Assembly (NCBI RefSeq): GCF_033115175.1
Contig: NC_084850.1
Span: forward strand, 102,859,439-102,923,438
Origin: Lepus europaeus
Taxonomy: Eukaryota; Chordata; Mammalia; Lagomorpha; Leporidae
Direction: 5' to 3'
Length of the DNA stretch: 64,000 bases
The notes under the pieces were generated by a model. The model did not search any database. It was given only the letters and a program-made list of their open reading frames with translations, and was not told where the DNA came from. The position numbers were made by a program, and so were the translations under genes. This document shows, piece by piece, positions 24,121 through 34,105 of this stretch (its first letter is position 1; each line of letters starts with the position of its first letter).

Positions 24121-24878
24121 TAAAACAATACCACCCATACTTTTATTTAATATTAATAAATTTAATCCAGATAGATAGGACTGCACTTGGCCCTTTATTC
24201 GCATTGATGTTTTTGTACAGACACCTGCTGATGTGAAATGGAACCAAATCACATCTCTTCTTTGTTGCTAAGATGCCTTGTTGAAATGGCTCCAGCAGAC
24301 GCAGGTTCAGCCTGGGAACTCAAGTTCCTCCTATTTTATGGCCATAAATATCCACATTGCACTGTCACTTCCTCACGGGAAACTTTGCCTTGACCAATGT
24401 GTCCGTCATTATTTAACAGCTCGTGATATTCCTGCTCAGCAGAATTGCACAGCAGTTGGTACCAAGTCAAGTCGCAGGCTCTGACAGTGTGATAGATTGC
24501 CTCCACGGCGTTTGCTTCTGCAGTGCTGGGGCAGCATGCTGAGTGCCCTGGTTCATGGTGACTGACCTGGAAGGGAACGAACAAAGGATGTTTGAACATT
24601 GGGACACAGAAATCCACAGTCTCTTGAACCCTGGCAATGTAAGGCTTCTTAAATATGATAATCTTCCTTATCCAAGCTATAGTATTCAGTGCTGGACATT
24701 CTCAGTGGATCATGTGACATGTCTGGCTTGTGAAAACCGCCCAAGAGAAATTGTGACCTGAGAGGTATTTGGTGAAGACAAAGACAGGAAAATGAAAGGG
24801 GAACCTCCATTAGGATGGCTCTGTCAGTATGCAGCTGCCATTGCGGGCTGCCTGTTGAGAGCAGTTTTCTGGAAACTG
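24120..24878 (-). other. CHST7: Candidate CHST7 exon 2 (3' UTR only)
   Basis: Exon 1 of CHST7 ends at a donor just after the stop codon, so a non-coding exon is needed downstream on the minus strand. Here the minus strand has a good acceptor: a pyrimidine-rich run then ACCCAG, corresponding to plus CTGGGTAGTGAGGGGAGGAG at 24879. About 680-740 bases further on are minus-strand AATAAA signals (plus TTTATT at 24194 and 24142). The second is followed by a GT-rich stretch. The implied intron is about 21.8 kb and the gene span about 24 kb, which fits my memory of the human gene. A minus-strand open frame at 24336-24617 inside it has no family resemblance. This is a prediction; alternatives in 19-25 kb cannot be excluded. 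Confidence 0.4.
24142..24199 (-). terminator. CHST7: Candidate CHST7 polyadenylation signals
   Basis: Two minus-strand AATAAA hexamers (plus 24194-24199 and 24142-24147). The more distal one is followed by GT-rich sequence (minus GTATGGGTGGTATTGTTTT). A plus-strand AATAAA also occurs between them at 24155, so this short AT-rich patch could end transcripts from both sides. Confidence 0.35.
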
Positions 24879-25292
24879 CTGGGTAGTGAGGGGAGGAGCT
24901 CAAATTGAAGCTGTACCTTTAGGCAACAACCAGGTAACCATCCATTCTTGTGTTTGTTCATACTGCGAAATCATACCAACAACAACCGGTTCTTCTGTGA
25001 AACTGAACCTGCATAGGCAATGAGCCCAGTTTTCTACCTCTGTGGCTCGTGAACTGTTTTCCTTCTCTCATTCAAGCACACTACTTATGTCACTATAGGA
25101 GTATGTGAGCTGACTGTGACATGTTTGTGCTAGTTCTGTCATCAGTTTCTGGCTTTCTTGTGATCCTTCCATTGATCCTGTCTGTCACCAAATTTGACAT
25201 GTTCCAGTGTAGCGAAGCTGTCTTTTATCTTAACAGAACTGATGTAGAGTTTGGGAAAGAAACATTCTCAAGATGATTAAAAATGTGCTATG

Positions 25293-25945
25293 GGGGCCGG
25301 CGCTGTGGCATGGTGGGTGAAACTGCCACCTGCAGTGCTGGCATCCCATATGGACGCTGGTTCCAGTCCCGGCCGCTCTACTTCCAATCCAGCTCTCTGC
25401 TGTGGCCTGGGAAAGCAGTGGAGGATGGCCCAAGTGCTTGGGCCCCTGCACCTGTGTAGGAGACCCAGAGGAGGCTCCCGGCTCCTGGCTTTGGATCAGC
25501 TCAGCTCCGGCCGTTGTGGCCAATTGGGGAGTGAACCAGCGGATGGAAGACCTCTCTCTCTGCTTCTTCTCTCTCTGTGTAATTCTTTTTTTAAGATTTT
25601 ATTTATTTATTTGAGAGGTAGAGTTACAGTGAGAGGGAGAGACTGAGAAAAAGGTCTTCCATCTGTTGGTTCACTCCCCAGATGGCCGCAATGGCCAAAG
25701 CTATGCCAATCCGAAGCCAGGAGCCAGGAGCTTCTTCCTGATCTCCCATGCGGGTGCAGAGGCCCAAGGAATTGGGCCATCTTCTGCTTTCCCAGGCCAT
25801 AGCAGAGAGCTGCATTGGAAGAGGAGCAGCCGGGACTAGAACCTGTGCCCATATGGGATGCCGTCACCGCAGGTGGAGAATTAACTTACTGTGCCATGGT
25901 GCCAGCCCTTGTGTAACTCTTTCGAATAAAATAAATTAGAAAAAA
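25293..25945 (+). mobile_element. C-type SINE interrupted by a second SINE
   Basis: The head GGGGCCGGCGCTGTGGCATG and body run to about 25586. The tail (TGTAACTCTTTCGAATAAAA) resumes at 25910 after an antisense SINE. The outer target-site duplication is AAAATGTGCTATG (ending 25292) versus AAAATGTGCCATG (from about 25945). Confidence 0.92.
25587..25908 (-). mobile_element. C-type SINE, antisense, nested in another SINE
   Basis: It lies in the CT tract/tail junction of the host SINE. The flanks TGTGTAATTCT (25576-25586) and TGTGTAACTCT (25910-25920) are its target-site duplication. It is a full-length antisense copy ending GTGCCATGGTGCCAGCCC. Confidence 0.92.
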
Positions 25946-26077
25946 AATGTGCCATGAGAATTCACACTAAGCAGTAAGCTGATTTCACAACTGCCTTAAA
26001 GGCTATTCTATGAATCTTTAATATTCTGCGAGTATGGCTTAGATCCACCACATCGAGTTTCAGTATAATTTAGTTTA

Positions 26078-26393
26078 TATTTTCTTTTTTTTAAGGGTTT
26101 ATTTTATTTATTTGAAAGACAGAGTTACAGAGAGAGGTACAGACAGAGAGAGAGAGGTCTTCCATCTGCTGGTTCACTCCCCAGATGTGCCGATCTGAAA
26201 CCAGGAGCCAGGAGCTTCTTCCGGGTCTCCCACGTGGGTGCAGGGGCCCAAGGACGTGGGCCATCTTCTACTGCTTTCCCAGGCCATAGCAGAGAGCTGG
26301 ATCCGAAAAGGAGCAGCAGGGACTAGAACCGGCGCCCATATGGGATTCCAGCGCTTCAGGCCAGGGCTTTAACTTGCCACAGTGCTGGTCCCC
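26078..26393 (-). mobile_element. C-type SINE, antisense, perfect 14-base target-site duplication
   Basis: TATAATTTAGTTTA occurs at 26064-26077 and again at 26394-26407. The body is complete except for a small deletion around 26186 and a decayed head. The perfect duplication suggests a fairly recent insertion. Confidence 0.92.
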
Positions 26394-26673
26394 TATAATT
26401 TAGTTTAATAAAAACCAGTTTGCAGATGGACTGATTTCTGGTTCCACACAAGATAGACTAGATGTATTTCCTACTCTTTCTACAAAGTTTATTTACCAAC
26501 ACCCTGCCGCCCCAAACAAGATCTGTAAGACAAAGAAGACTCTTTTGTGTGGAGAGAACACAGACTGATTAGGAACCTTGAGAGTTGAGGACCAACCTGA
26601 CTGTGAGTTCCGGGGGTTTTCTTTCTGGCTCCTCTATATCCTGGGATGGATGATGAAGAAACCAGTAGGTTAA

Positions 26674-26696
26674 ACACACACACACACACACACACA
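26674..26696 (+). repeat. (AC)n microsatellite
   Basis: About 11 AC units. Confidence 0.95.
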
Positions 26697-27683
26697 AATG
26701 GCCACAGATGGAAACAGAATGACCCAAGAGAAGCCTGTTATCTCTAGCCAAAGGACAGAGAAAGGATCAGCCTAGAGAGAAAGCAGGCATCACAGAAAAA
26801 AATACCCTCTCCTGTCAGCAGCCAGAATTTCTGAACTGCCACCCTGACCCAGCAGCAACCAAGTTCAGCACCACTTCTTCCATCATCAGTGTGGTGCCAG
26901 TGGTGGGCTGCTCAAATAGAAGATTTAAATAAGATTCAGAGATTCATAACATGATACTTCAAATGTCCAGAATCCAATGAAAAAAGCAAAGCAAGAACCA
27001 GCAAAATTTTCAACATGAATGAGAAAAGACAATTGGCAGATCGTAACACTAAAATTACACAGATATTGAATTGAACCAAAACATGCTTTAATTAGCAAGG
27101 ATGAACACACTTGAAACAAATGAAACAAATAAGAATTCTCAGCAAAGATATATTTTAGAAAGAATCAAATGGAAACTTTACAACTGTAAAATTAGTAAGA
27201 AAAATACAGGATAGGCTCAACAGTGGAGAGAGAAAAGAATTAGAGAATCTGAAACTGGAATGATAGAAATGAACCAATCCAAACAACAGAAAGTAGAATA
27301 GAAAAAGATGAACAGAGCTTCATCCATTCACACTATCAGAGTTCCAGAAAGAAAATGGGGCTGGAAAAGTATGTGAAGAAATAGGCTGAAAAGTTCCCTA
27401 ATTTGGCAAAAGACATACATGTACAGATTCAAGAAACTGTAAGAATCCAAAGCAAGAAAAACTGAAAGAAATATATACTAATCATAATCAAATTTAAGAA
27501 AAGTAAAGTCAAAGAAAAATTCACAAAAGCAACTACAAAGATAACACATTATCTATGGGAACAATTATGTAATATAAATGGATTTCCTATCTGAAAGCAT
27601 AGAGGTCAGAAGGATGTGGGAAAACATTTTTCAAGAGTGAAAATAACTGTCAACTTGATCTTTCTTTTAAACACACAGTTGCT

Positions 27684-28337
27684 TTTCTTTTTAAAGTTTT
27701 TTTATTTGAAAGGCAAAGTGAAAGCGAGAGAGAGATTTTGCATCCACTGGTTCATTCTCCAAATGTCTATAATGACCAACACTGGGCCGGGCAGAAGCCA
27801 GGAGCCTCTTTCGGGTCTCCCACATGGGTACAGGGTCCCAAGCACTTAGGCCATCTACTGCTGCTTTCCCAGGTACATTCGCAGGCAGCTCTATCGAAGT
27901 GAAGCAGCCAGGGGCCGGCAGTAGGTTAATCCTCTGCCTGCAGCGCTGGCATCCCATATGGCCGCCGGTTCTAGTCCCGGCTGCTCCACTTCCAATCCAG
28001 CTCTCTGCTATGCTCTGGGAAAACAGTAGAAGATGGCCCAAGTCCTTGGGCCCCTGCACCCATGATGGAGACCGGGAAGAAGCACTTGGCTCCTGAGTCC
28101 TGGCTTCGGATAGGCACAGCTCCAGGTGTTGCGGCCATCTGGGGAGTGAACCAACAGAAAAAAAGACCTCTCGCTTTCACTCTCCCTCTCACTGTCTGTA
28201 ACTCTAGCTCTCAAATAAATAAATATATAAATCTTAAAAAAAAAAGAAGTGAAGCAGCTGGGTCTCAGACCAGCACCTATATAGGATGCTTGCCTTGCAG
28301 GTGGCGGATTAACCTGTTATGCTACAACACAGGCCCC
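27684..28337 (-). mobile_element. C-type SINE, antisense, interrupted by a sense SINE
   Basis: The tail and body run 27684-27911 and the head complement 28246-28337 (ATTAACCTGTTATGCTACAA then ACACAGGCCCCC). The break is occupied by the nested SINE at 27912. Confidence 0.88.
27912..28245 (+). mobile_element. C-type SINE, sense, nested
   Basis: It runs from GGCCGGCAGTAGGTTAATCC to AAATCTTAAAAAAAAAA. The head looks like a young/intermediate hybrid: AGGTTAATCCTCTGCCTGCA as in young copies, then GCATCCCATATGGCC as in older ones. The target-site duplication in the host SINE is GAAGTGAAGCAGCC / GAAGTGAAGCAGCT. Confidence 0.9.
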
Positions 28338-28461
28338 CAACCCAGCCTTCTACATCCCACAATAATATCCTTAAGGAATGAAGGTGAAGTGAAGATATTC
28401 TCGGACCAAGGAAAATTAACAAAATTTGTTGCCAGTAGAACTGCTTAAAAGAACTAATGAG

Positions 28462-28807
28462 GGGGAAGTGGACTGGCACTGTGGAGTAATGGGTAAAGTC
28501 ACCACCTGCAGTGCCGGCATCCCATATGGGTGCTGGTTCGAATCCTGGCTGCTCCACTTCTGATCCAGCTCTCTGCTGTGGCCTGGGAAAGCATCAGAGG
28601 ATGGCCCAAGTTCTTGGGCCCCTGCACCCACGTGGGAGACTCGGAAGAAGCTCCTGGCTCCTGGCTTCGGATCAGCACAGCTTCAGCCATTGTGGCCATC
28701 TGGGGAGTGAACTAGCTGATGGAAGACCTCTCTCTCTCTCTCTCTCTCAGCCTCTGCCTCTCTGTAATTCTGCCTTTCAAATAAATAAATAAATCTTAAA
28801 AAAAACA
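28462..28807 (+). mobile_element. C-type SINE with 14-15-base target-site duplication
   Basis: This is a full-length sense copy ending AAATAAATAAATAAATCTTA. The flanks AAAGAACTAATGAG occur at about 28448-28461 and 28809-28822. Confidence 0.92.
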
Positions 28808-28919
28808 CAAAGAACTAATGAGAGTTCTTCCAACAGAAGATAAATTATAAAAGGAGACTTGAAATATCATAAATGAAGAAAGAACAATAGAAAGGATACA
28901 AGATAAAGACTATTGTCTT

Positions 28920-29246
28920 GGCTGGCACCGCGGCTCAATAGGCTAATCCTCTGCCTTGCAGTGCCAGCACACCGGGTTCTAGTCCCGGTCGGGGCGCTGG
29001 ATTCTGTCCCGGTTGCCCCTCTTCCAGGCCAGCTCTCTGCTGTGGCCCGGGAAGGCAGTGGAGGATGGCCCAAGTGCTTGGGCCCTGCACCCCATGGGAG
29101 ACCAGGATAAGCACCTGGCTCCTGCCTTTGGATCAGCGCGGTGCGCTGGCTGCAGCGCAATGGCCATTGGAGGGTGAACCAATGGCAAAGGAAGTCCTTT
29201 CTCTTTATCTCTCTCTCACTGTCCTCTCTGCCTGTCAAAAAAAAAA
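28920..29246 (+). mobile_element. C-type SINE, young subfamily
   Basis: It runs from GGCTGGCACCGCGGCTCAAT to CTGCCTGTCAAAAAAAAAA. The flanks AGACTATTGTCT (about 28907) and AGACTATTGTTT (29246-29257) are the target-site duplication in L1 sequence. Confidence 0.92.
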
Positions 29247-29916
29247 GACTATTGTTTGATGGCAAAGCAAAAATCCTAACATTGTATGATGTAGTTCTCA
29301 AAATAAGAGGAGAAAATATTTAGGAGAATTAGAGAGGGGCCAGATAAAAGAAGCTTTATGGATATTACACTTCACACTATCAGTAGTAAATGTTGACACC
29401 AATAAAATACATCTAAAAATATTTTTGAAAAGAAATCAAATCTAAATCAGTAGAGACATAGTGTGTTCATGGACTGGAAGATTCAAAATAACAAAGATGT
29501 CAGTTTCCCCTAATCTATAGGTTTAAAAAAATTCCTATCAAATTATATCAATGATTTTTGTAGATAGACAAACTTACTCTAAAATTTATATGGATAGGCA
29601 AAGAGCTAGAGTAGCTAAAACCTTTTTTGGAAAAGAATAAAGTAGGAGGGATCACTCTACTCAATGTTAAGATACCGTATAACTACATAAGTACATAAAT
29701 CAGAACAGTGTGGTATTGGTGGAGGGACAGACTCCTCCATCAGTGGAGCAGAAAGAGAATTCAGCAATAGATCTATATATGTCTGGCTAACTGGTTTTTT
29801 ACAAAGGTGCACAAACAGTTCACTGGAGGAAGGATAGTCTGTGTCAATCAGTGGTACTGGAAAAGTTAGATATCATTAGGCAAAAAATTACCTTTGATCT
29901 AAACCTCACACTTTAT

Positions 29917-30270
29917 TTTTTTAATTTTTTAAAGATTTATTTATTTACTTGAAAGTCAGAGATCCACAGAGGGAGAAGGGGAGGCAGGCATAGAGAGAGA
30001 GAGAGAGAGAGGTCTTCCATCCCCTGGTTGACTCCCCAGGTGGCCGCAATGATCAGAGCTGTGCTGATCCGAAGCCAGGAGCCAGGAGTTTCTTCCGGGT
30101 CTCCCATGCGGGTGCAGGGGCCAAAGCACTTGGGCCATTTTCTACTGCTTTCCCAGGCCATAGCAGAGAGCTGGATCAGAAGTGGAGCAGCCGGGACTCG
30201 AACCTGCGCCAATATTGGATGCTGGCACTGGAGGCGGCAGCTTTACCTGCTACACCACAGCGCTGGCCCC
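29917..30270 (-). mobile_element. C-type SINE, antisense, perfect 16-base target-site duplication
   Basis: AAACCTCACACTTTAT is present at 29901-29916 and 30273-30288, within the L1 ORF2 region. The SINE is full length and ends CCACAGCGCTGGCCCC, close to the consensus head. Confidence 0.93.
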
Positions 30271-30664
30271 ATAAACCTCACACTTTATACAAAAATTAAC
30301 TCAAAATTCATCCTAGAATCAAATGTGGATACAGATATGCTTATCCTAAAATTTATAAGGCAAGACAAAATAAAAATTACAAAACTTTTACAAGAAAATA
30401 TAGGAGAAAATGTATAATATCCTAGGGTTTAGACAAAGAGTTCTTAGATGTAACATTAAAAATTGTACAGTTCACAAAAGGAAAAACTGGTCAACTGGAT
30501 TCCATCAACATTAAAACTTTAGCTTTTCAAAACACCTTGGTAAGATGATAAAGACTGGGAGAAACTGATTTGTGTCTAGAATATAAAACTCTCAAAGTTC
30601 AAATGTAAAAAACAACTCAATTAGAAAATATGCAAAACATTTGAACCAACATTTCACCAAAGGG

Positions 30665-30666
<2 letters not shown>

Positions 30667-30705
<39 letters not shown>
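30667..30705 (+). repeat. (TA)n microsatellite
   Basis: About 19 AT units inside the L1 3' region. Confidence 0.95.
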
Positions 30706-30709
<4 letters not shown>

Positions 30710-31710
30710 AATAAGCACATGAAAAGGTGTTTAGCATCACTATCTATCACATTAAAACCCCGGTGAGATATCACTGCATACCTATTAGAACATATAAAAT
30801 ACAGTACTAAATGCGGGTGACAATGCTAAATGACAGTACTAAATGCTGGTGAGGATGGACAGAATTTGATCTCACACGTTGCCGGTGGGAATGTACAAAG
30901 CTATAGCTACTCTGGAAGACAGTTTGGTAGTTTCTTACAAAATTGATTTAAAAAATCAGTTTCAGATATACCACATGATCCAACAAATGAAAAAATGTGC
31001 CCATATAAAAACCTAAACATGAGTATTCCTAGCGGCTTTATTTGTAATAATCCAAGACTGAAAACAATCCAATTGTTCTTTAAAGGGTAAATGATAAATT
31101 ATGGTACATTCACACCATGGAATACTAATTAATGAAAATGAACTGTTGTTACACAAGACAACCTGGATGAATCTACAGAGAATTACACTGAGCTGAAGTA
31201 TCCGATCTCAAAGGGTTACATATTGTATGAGTTCACTTAAATAATGTTCCTGAAGTAACATGATTATTATGGAGACAGAGAACAGATTCGTGTTTGCCAG
31301 TGGAAGAGGTGAGTTGAAGAGGAGTATGTGTGACTATAATGGGGTAGCACAGGAGAGTTTCCTTGTGCTGACAGAATAGTTCTGTGTCTTGACTGTAGTG
31401 ATATTTACACAAGTCTATGAAAAAAATTGCACAAATCTATACACATATGTACACACACAAATTGAATGTAACTAAAACCTGTTGAAAATGGAAATCATCA
31501 GATTGTACCAATGTCAATGCCCTAATGTAAAGATTAATGTGCACATAAGATAGTCATCTAGGGGAAACTAGATAAAGGGGATATTGGACTTTGTGTACTG
31601 TCTCTGCAACATCCTGTGAGTCTATAGTTATTTCAAAATTAAACAGTTAAAAAAAATAACTTCCTCTGTCACTATTTCTTTGGTCCATGTATTCAAGTTT
31701 TCCTTTGGAT

Positions 31711-32048
31711 TTTTTTTTTTGACAGGCAGTGTGGACAGTGAGAGAGAGAGACAGAGAGAAAGGTCTTCCTTTGCCGTTGGTTCACAATCCAATGGCCGCC
31801 GCGGCCGGTGCGCTGCCGCTGGTGCACCACGCTGATCCGAAGGCAGGAGCCAGGTGCTTATCCTGGTCTGCCATGAGGTGCAGGGCCCAAGCACTTGGGC
31901 CATCCTCCACTGCACTCCTGGGCCACAGCAGAGAGCTGGCCTGGAAGAGGGGCAACCAGGACAGAATCCGGCGCCCCGACCGGGACTAGAACCCGGTGTG
32001 CCGGCGCTGCTAGGCGGAGGATTAGCCTGTTGAGCCATGGCGCTGGCC
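31711..32048 (-). mobile_element. C-type SINE, young subfamily, antisense
   Basis: It has a T-run then GACAGGCAGTGTGGACAGTG, and ends TGAGCCATGGCGCTGGCC. The flanks TCCTTTGGATT at about 31701 and 32049 form the target-site duplication. Confidence 0.93.
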
Positions 32049-32234
32049 TCCTTTGGATTGTTTTAAAAACCCAGAAAGCTTGGCAGTAACTCCAGGTGGT
32101 TTTGTCAATGACTAAATGCTAAATGTTGCCAGGTGGGATGCCATTGCCTGACTAACATTTATGGAATGTACTACCAGACCTACCTCTGTACCCATAAACC
32201 CTGTTTGCATCCTTTTGTTAAAAGTTGTCTTACA

Positions 32235-32534
32235 GGGCTGGTGCTGTGGTGTATTGGGTAAAGCCACCCCCTGTGATCCACGGATCCCACATGGGCACCA
32301 GTTTGAGTCCTGGCTGCTTCACTTCTGATCCAGCTCTCTGCTAATGCACCTGGGAAAGCAGTGGAGGAAGTACCCCTGTCACACATGTGGGAAACCCAGA
32401 AGAAGCTCCTGGCTTCTGGCTTCGGTTTGGCCCAGCTCTGGCTATTACAGCCATTTGGGGGAGTGAACCAGCAGATGGAAGCTTGCTCTCTCTCCCCACC
32501 CCCAACTCTGCCTTTCAAATAAATCTTTTTTAAA
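32235..32534 (+). mobile_element. C-type SINE
   Basis: The head is GGGCTGGTGCTGTGGTGTAT, the body has small deletions around 32361, and the end is CAAATAAATCTTTTTT. The flanks TTGTCTTA / TTGTCTTT suggest a short target-site duplication. Confidence 0.88.
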
Positions 32535-32892
32535 GAAATTGTCTTTTTTTAATCTACCCAAAAAGCTGATTTTCAATCAAATTCAAGTTTTTAACCAAAT
32601 TATTGGCAGTACAAGGGGTGGGGAGAGGAGAAAATAAACTTCTGAAAGAACTATTACTGCTCTGGAGTATTTTAAGAACTTAACTGAAATTTTCCTAATC
32701 CCAGCTGGGCAGCCTACAGGGCACCAGACGGCAACCTCCCCAGGCCCTTTCACTCTCCATACTAGGATGGGTTCCCGTTCTTTCATGTCGGCCTCTAGCT
32801 CCAAATGTCTCTATACCAGGTCAGGGATGCTTATCTGCGGGGGTCTTCAAGATGTTTATGGAAAATGCATATTATGAAAAAGGTATGCATGG

Positions 32893-33256
32893 GTGAGGGG
32901 CTGGTGTTGTACCACAGAAGGTTAAGCTGAAGCTTGTAATACTGGCATCTCAATGTCGGCTGCTCCACTTCCCATCCAGCTCCCCGCTTATGCACCTGGG
33001 AAAGCAGTGGAGGATGGCCCAAGTGCTTGGGCCCCTGCACCCACGTGGGAGACCTGGATGGGGATTCAGCCTTCTGGCTTTGGCCTGGCCCAGCCCTGGC
33101 CATTGTGGCCATTTGGCCAGCAGACGGAGGATCTCTCTCTCTCTCTCTTTGTGTGTGCGTGCGTGTGTGTGTGCATGTGTGTGTGTGTGTGTTCTGTCAC
33201 TCGGACTTTCCAATAAATAAATTTCTTTTAAAAATTCTCTATTTAAAAAAAAAAAA
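32893..33256 (+). mobile_element. C-type SINE inserted in MITE-like element
   Basis: The head GGGGCTGGTGTTGTACCACA lies close to the left flank. The CT tract runs into a (GT)n expansion at 33149-33191, and the tail is CAATAAATAAATTTC. The target-site duplication TATGCATGG is at about 32884 and 33259, at the centre of the palindrome. Confidence 0.85.
33149..33191 (+). repeat. (GT)n microsatellite in SINE
   Basis: An imperfect GT/GC repeat in the SINE CT-tract position. Confidence 0.9.
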
Positions 33257-33352
33257 ACTATGCATGGATTTCAAAGTCTTTTGTACCAAAATAAACTTAA
33301 CATCGAACTCCACTTTCCATGAGCCTTTTGAAGTACCCTCATATTTATGTAA

Positions 33353-33720
33353 TTTTTAAATATTTATTTATTTGAAAGAGTTACGGACGGAAAGAAGGAG
33401 AGAGAGAGACAGAGGTGTTACATCTGCTGGTTCATTTCCCAAATAGCCACAATGGCCAGAGCTGCACTGATCCGAAGCCAAGAGCCTGAAGCTTGTTCCA
33501 GATCGCCCACGTGGGTGCAGGGGCCCAAGCACTTGGGCCATCTTCTACTGCTTTCCCAGGCCATAGCAGAGAGCTGGATCAGAAGTGGAGCAGCGGGGAC
33601 TCGAACCGGTGCCCATATGGGATGCTGGCACTGCTGGCTGCTATTATTTCCCCCAATAGAGTAGAATAAAATAATTACATGTAGTGGGTTTTACCCACTA
33701 TGCCACAGCGGCAGCCCCCA
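33353..33720 (-). mobile_element. C-type SINE, antisense, with a foreign 42-base segment inside its head
   Basis: The tail complement AAATATTTATTTATTTG, body and head complement (TACCCACTATGCCACAGCGG) are all present. Between GGGATGCTGGCACTGC-TGGCTG and GGTTTTACCCACTATG, however, lies a 42-base block (33641-33682) that does not belong to the SINE. Confidence 0.9.
33641..33682 (+). repeat. 42-base segment duplicated from 36030-36071
   Basis: It begins CTATTATTTCCCCCAATAGA and ends ATAATTACATGT. The segment at 36030-36071 is in the same orientation and differs at 3 of 42 positions. The distant copy lies in non-SINE DNA and is probably the source. Confidence 0.88.
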
Positions 33721-33747
33721 TATTTAAGACCCAAACATTCAGTTTCT

Positions 33748-34105
33748 TTTTTTAAATTTTTTTATTTTTATTTTTTGACAGGCAGAGTGGACAGTGAGAG
33801 AGAGAGAGACAGAGAGAAAGGTCTTCCTTTTGCCGTTGGTTCACCCTCCAATGGCCGCCGCGGTAGGCGCGCTGCGGCCGGCGCACCACGCTGATCCGAT
33901 GGCAGGAGCCAGGTGCTTCTCCTGGTCTCCCATGGGCTGCAGGGCCCAAGCACCTGGGCCATCCTCCACTGCACTCCCTGGCCACAGCAGAGAGCTGGCC
34001 TGGAAGAGGGGAAACCGGGACAGGATCGGTGCCCCGACCGGGACTAGAACCCGGTGTGCCGGCGCTGCAAGGCGGAGGATTAGCCTAGTGAGCCAAGGCG
34101 CCGTC
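33748..34105 (-). mobile_element. C-type SINE, young subfamily, antisense
   Basis: This is a full-length copy with GACAGGCAGAGTGGACAGTG and end TGAGCCAAGGCGCCGTC. The target-site duplication CCAAACATTCAGTTTCT is present at 33731-33747 and 34107-34123, 17 bases and perfect. Confidence 0.94.

Larger units (their letters stand above)
26925..31650 (+). mobile_element. Large old L1 (L1M-type), sense, internally deleted and broken by SINEs
   Basis: The order of L1 parts is 5' to 3' on the plus strand. The ORF1 end and inter-ORF region come first (26925-27683, 28338-28461, 28823-28905, 29247-29450), e.g. AGGTCAGAAGGATGTGGGAA and TGATGTAGTTCTCAAAATAA. The ORF2 C-terminal region follows from about 29460 (GTTCATGGACTGGAAG, CAGAACAGTGTGGTATTGGT), then the 3' end (ACCATGGAATACTAATTAAT, ACATTGTATGAGTTCACTTA). 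Most of ORF2 is missing at about 29440. Five later SINEs interrupt it. All reading frames are destroyed. Confidence 0.75.
32839..33339. mobile_element. Palindromic MITE-like element, copy 4, interrupted by a SINE
   Basis: The left half GGGGGTCTTCAAGATGTTTA continues to the TATGCATGG site. The right half resumes at 33257 with ACTATGCATGGATTTCAAAG and ends CATGAGCCTTTTGAAGTACC. Without the SINE it is about 135 bases, the short palindromic form. Confidence 0.65.

Noticed and set aside
24336..24617. 93-codon minus-strand frame, mixed-composition protein
   Set aside because: It lies inside the predicted CHST7 3' UTR exon, starts after the gene's stop and resembles no family I recognise. Kept as UTR sequence.
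30667..30705. Short tandem units as a possible CRISPR array
   Set aside because: Simple (TA)n, and likewise the (GA)n, (CT)n and (AC)n tracts elsewhere. No spacer structure, and the genome is mammalian.
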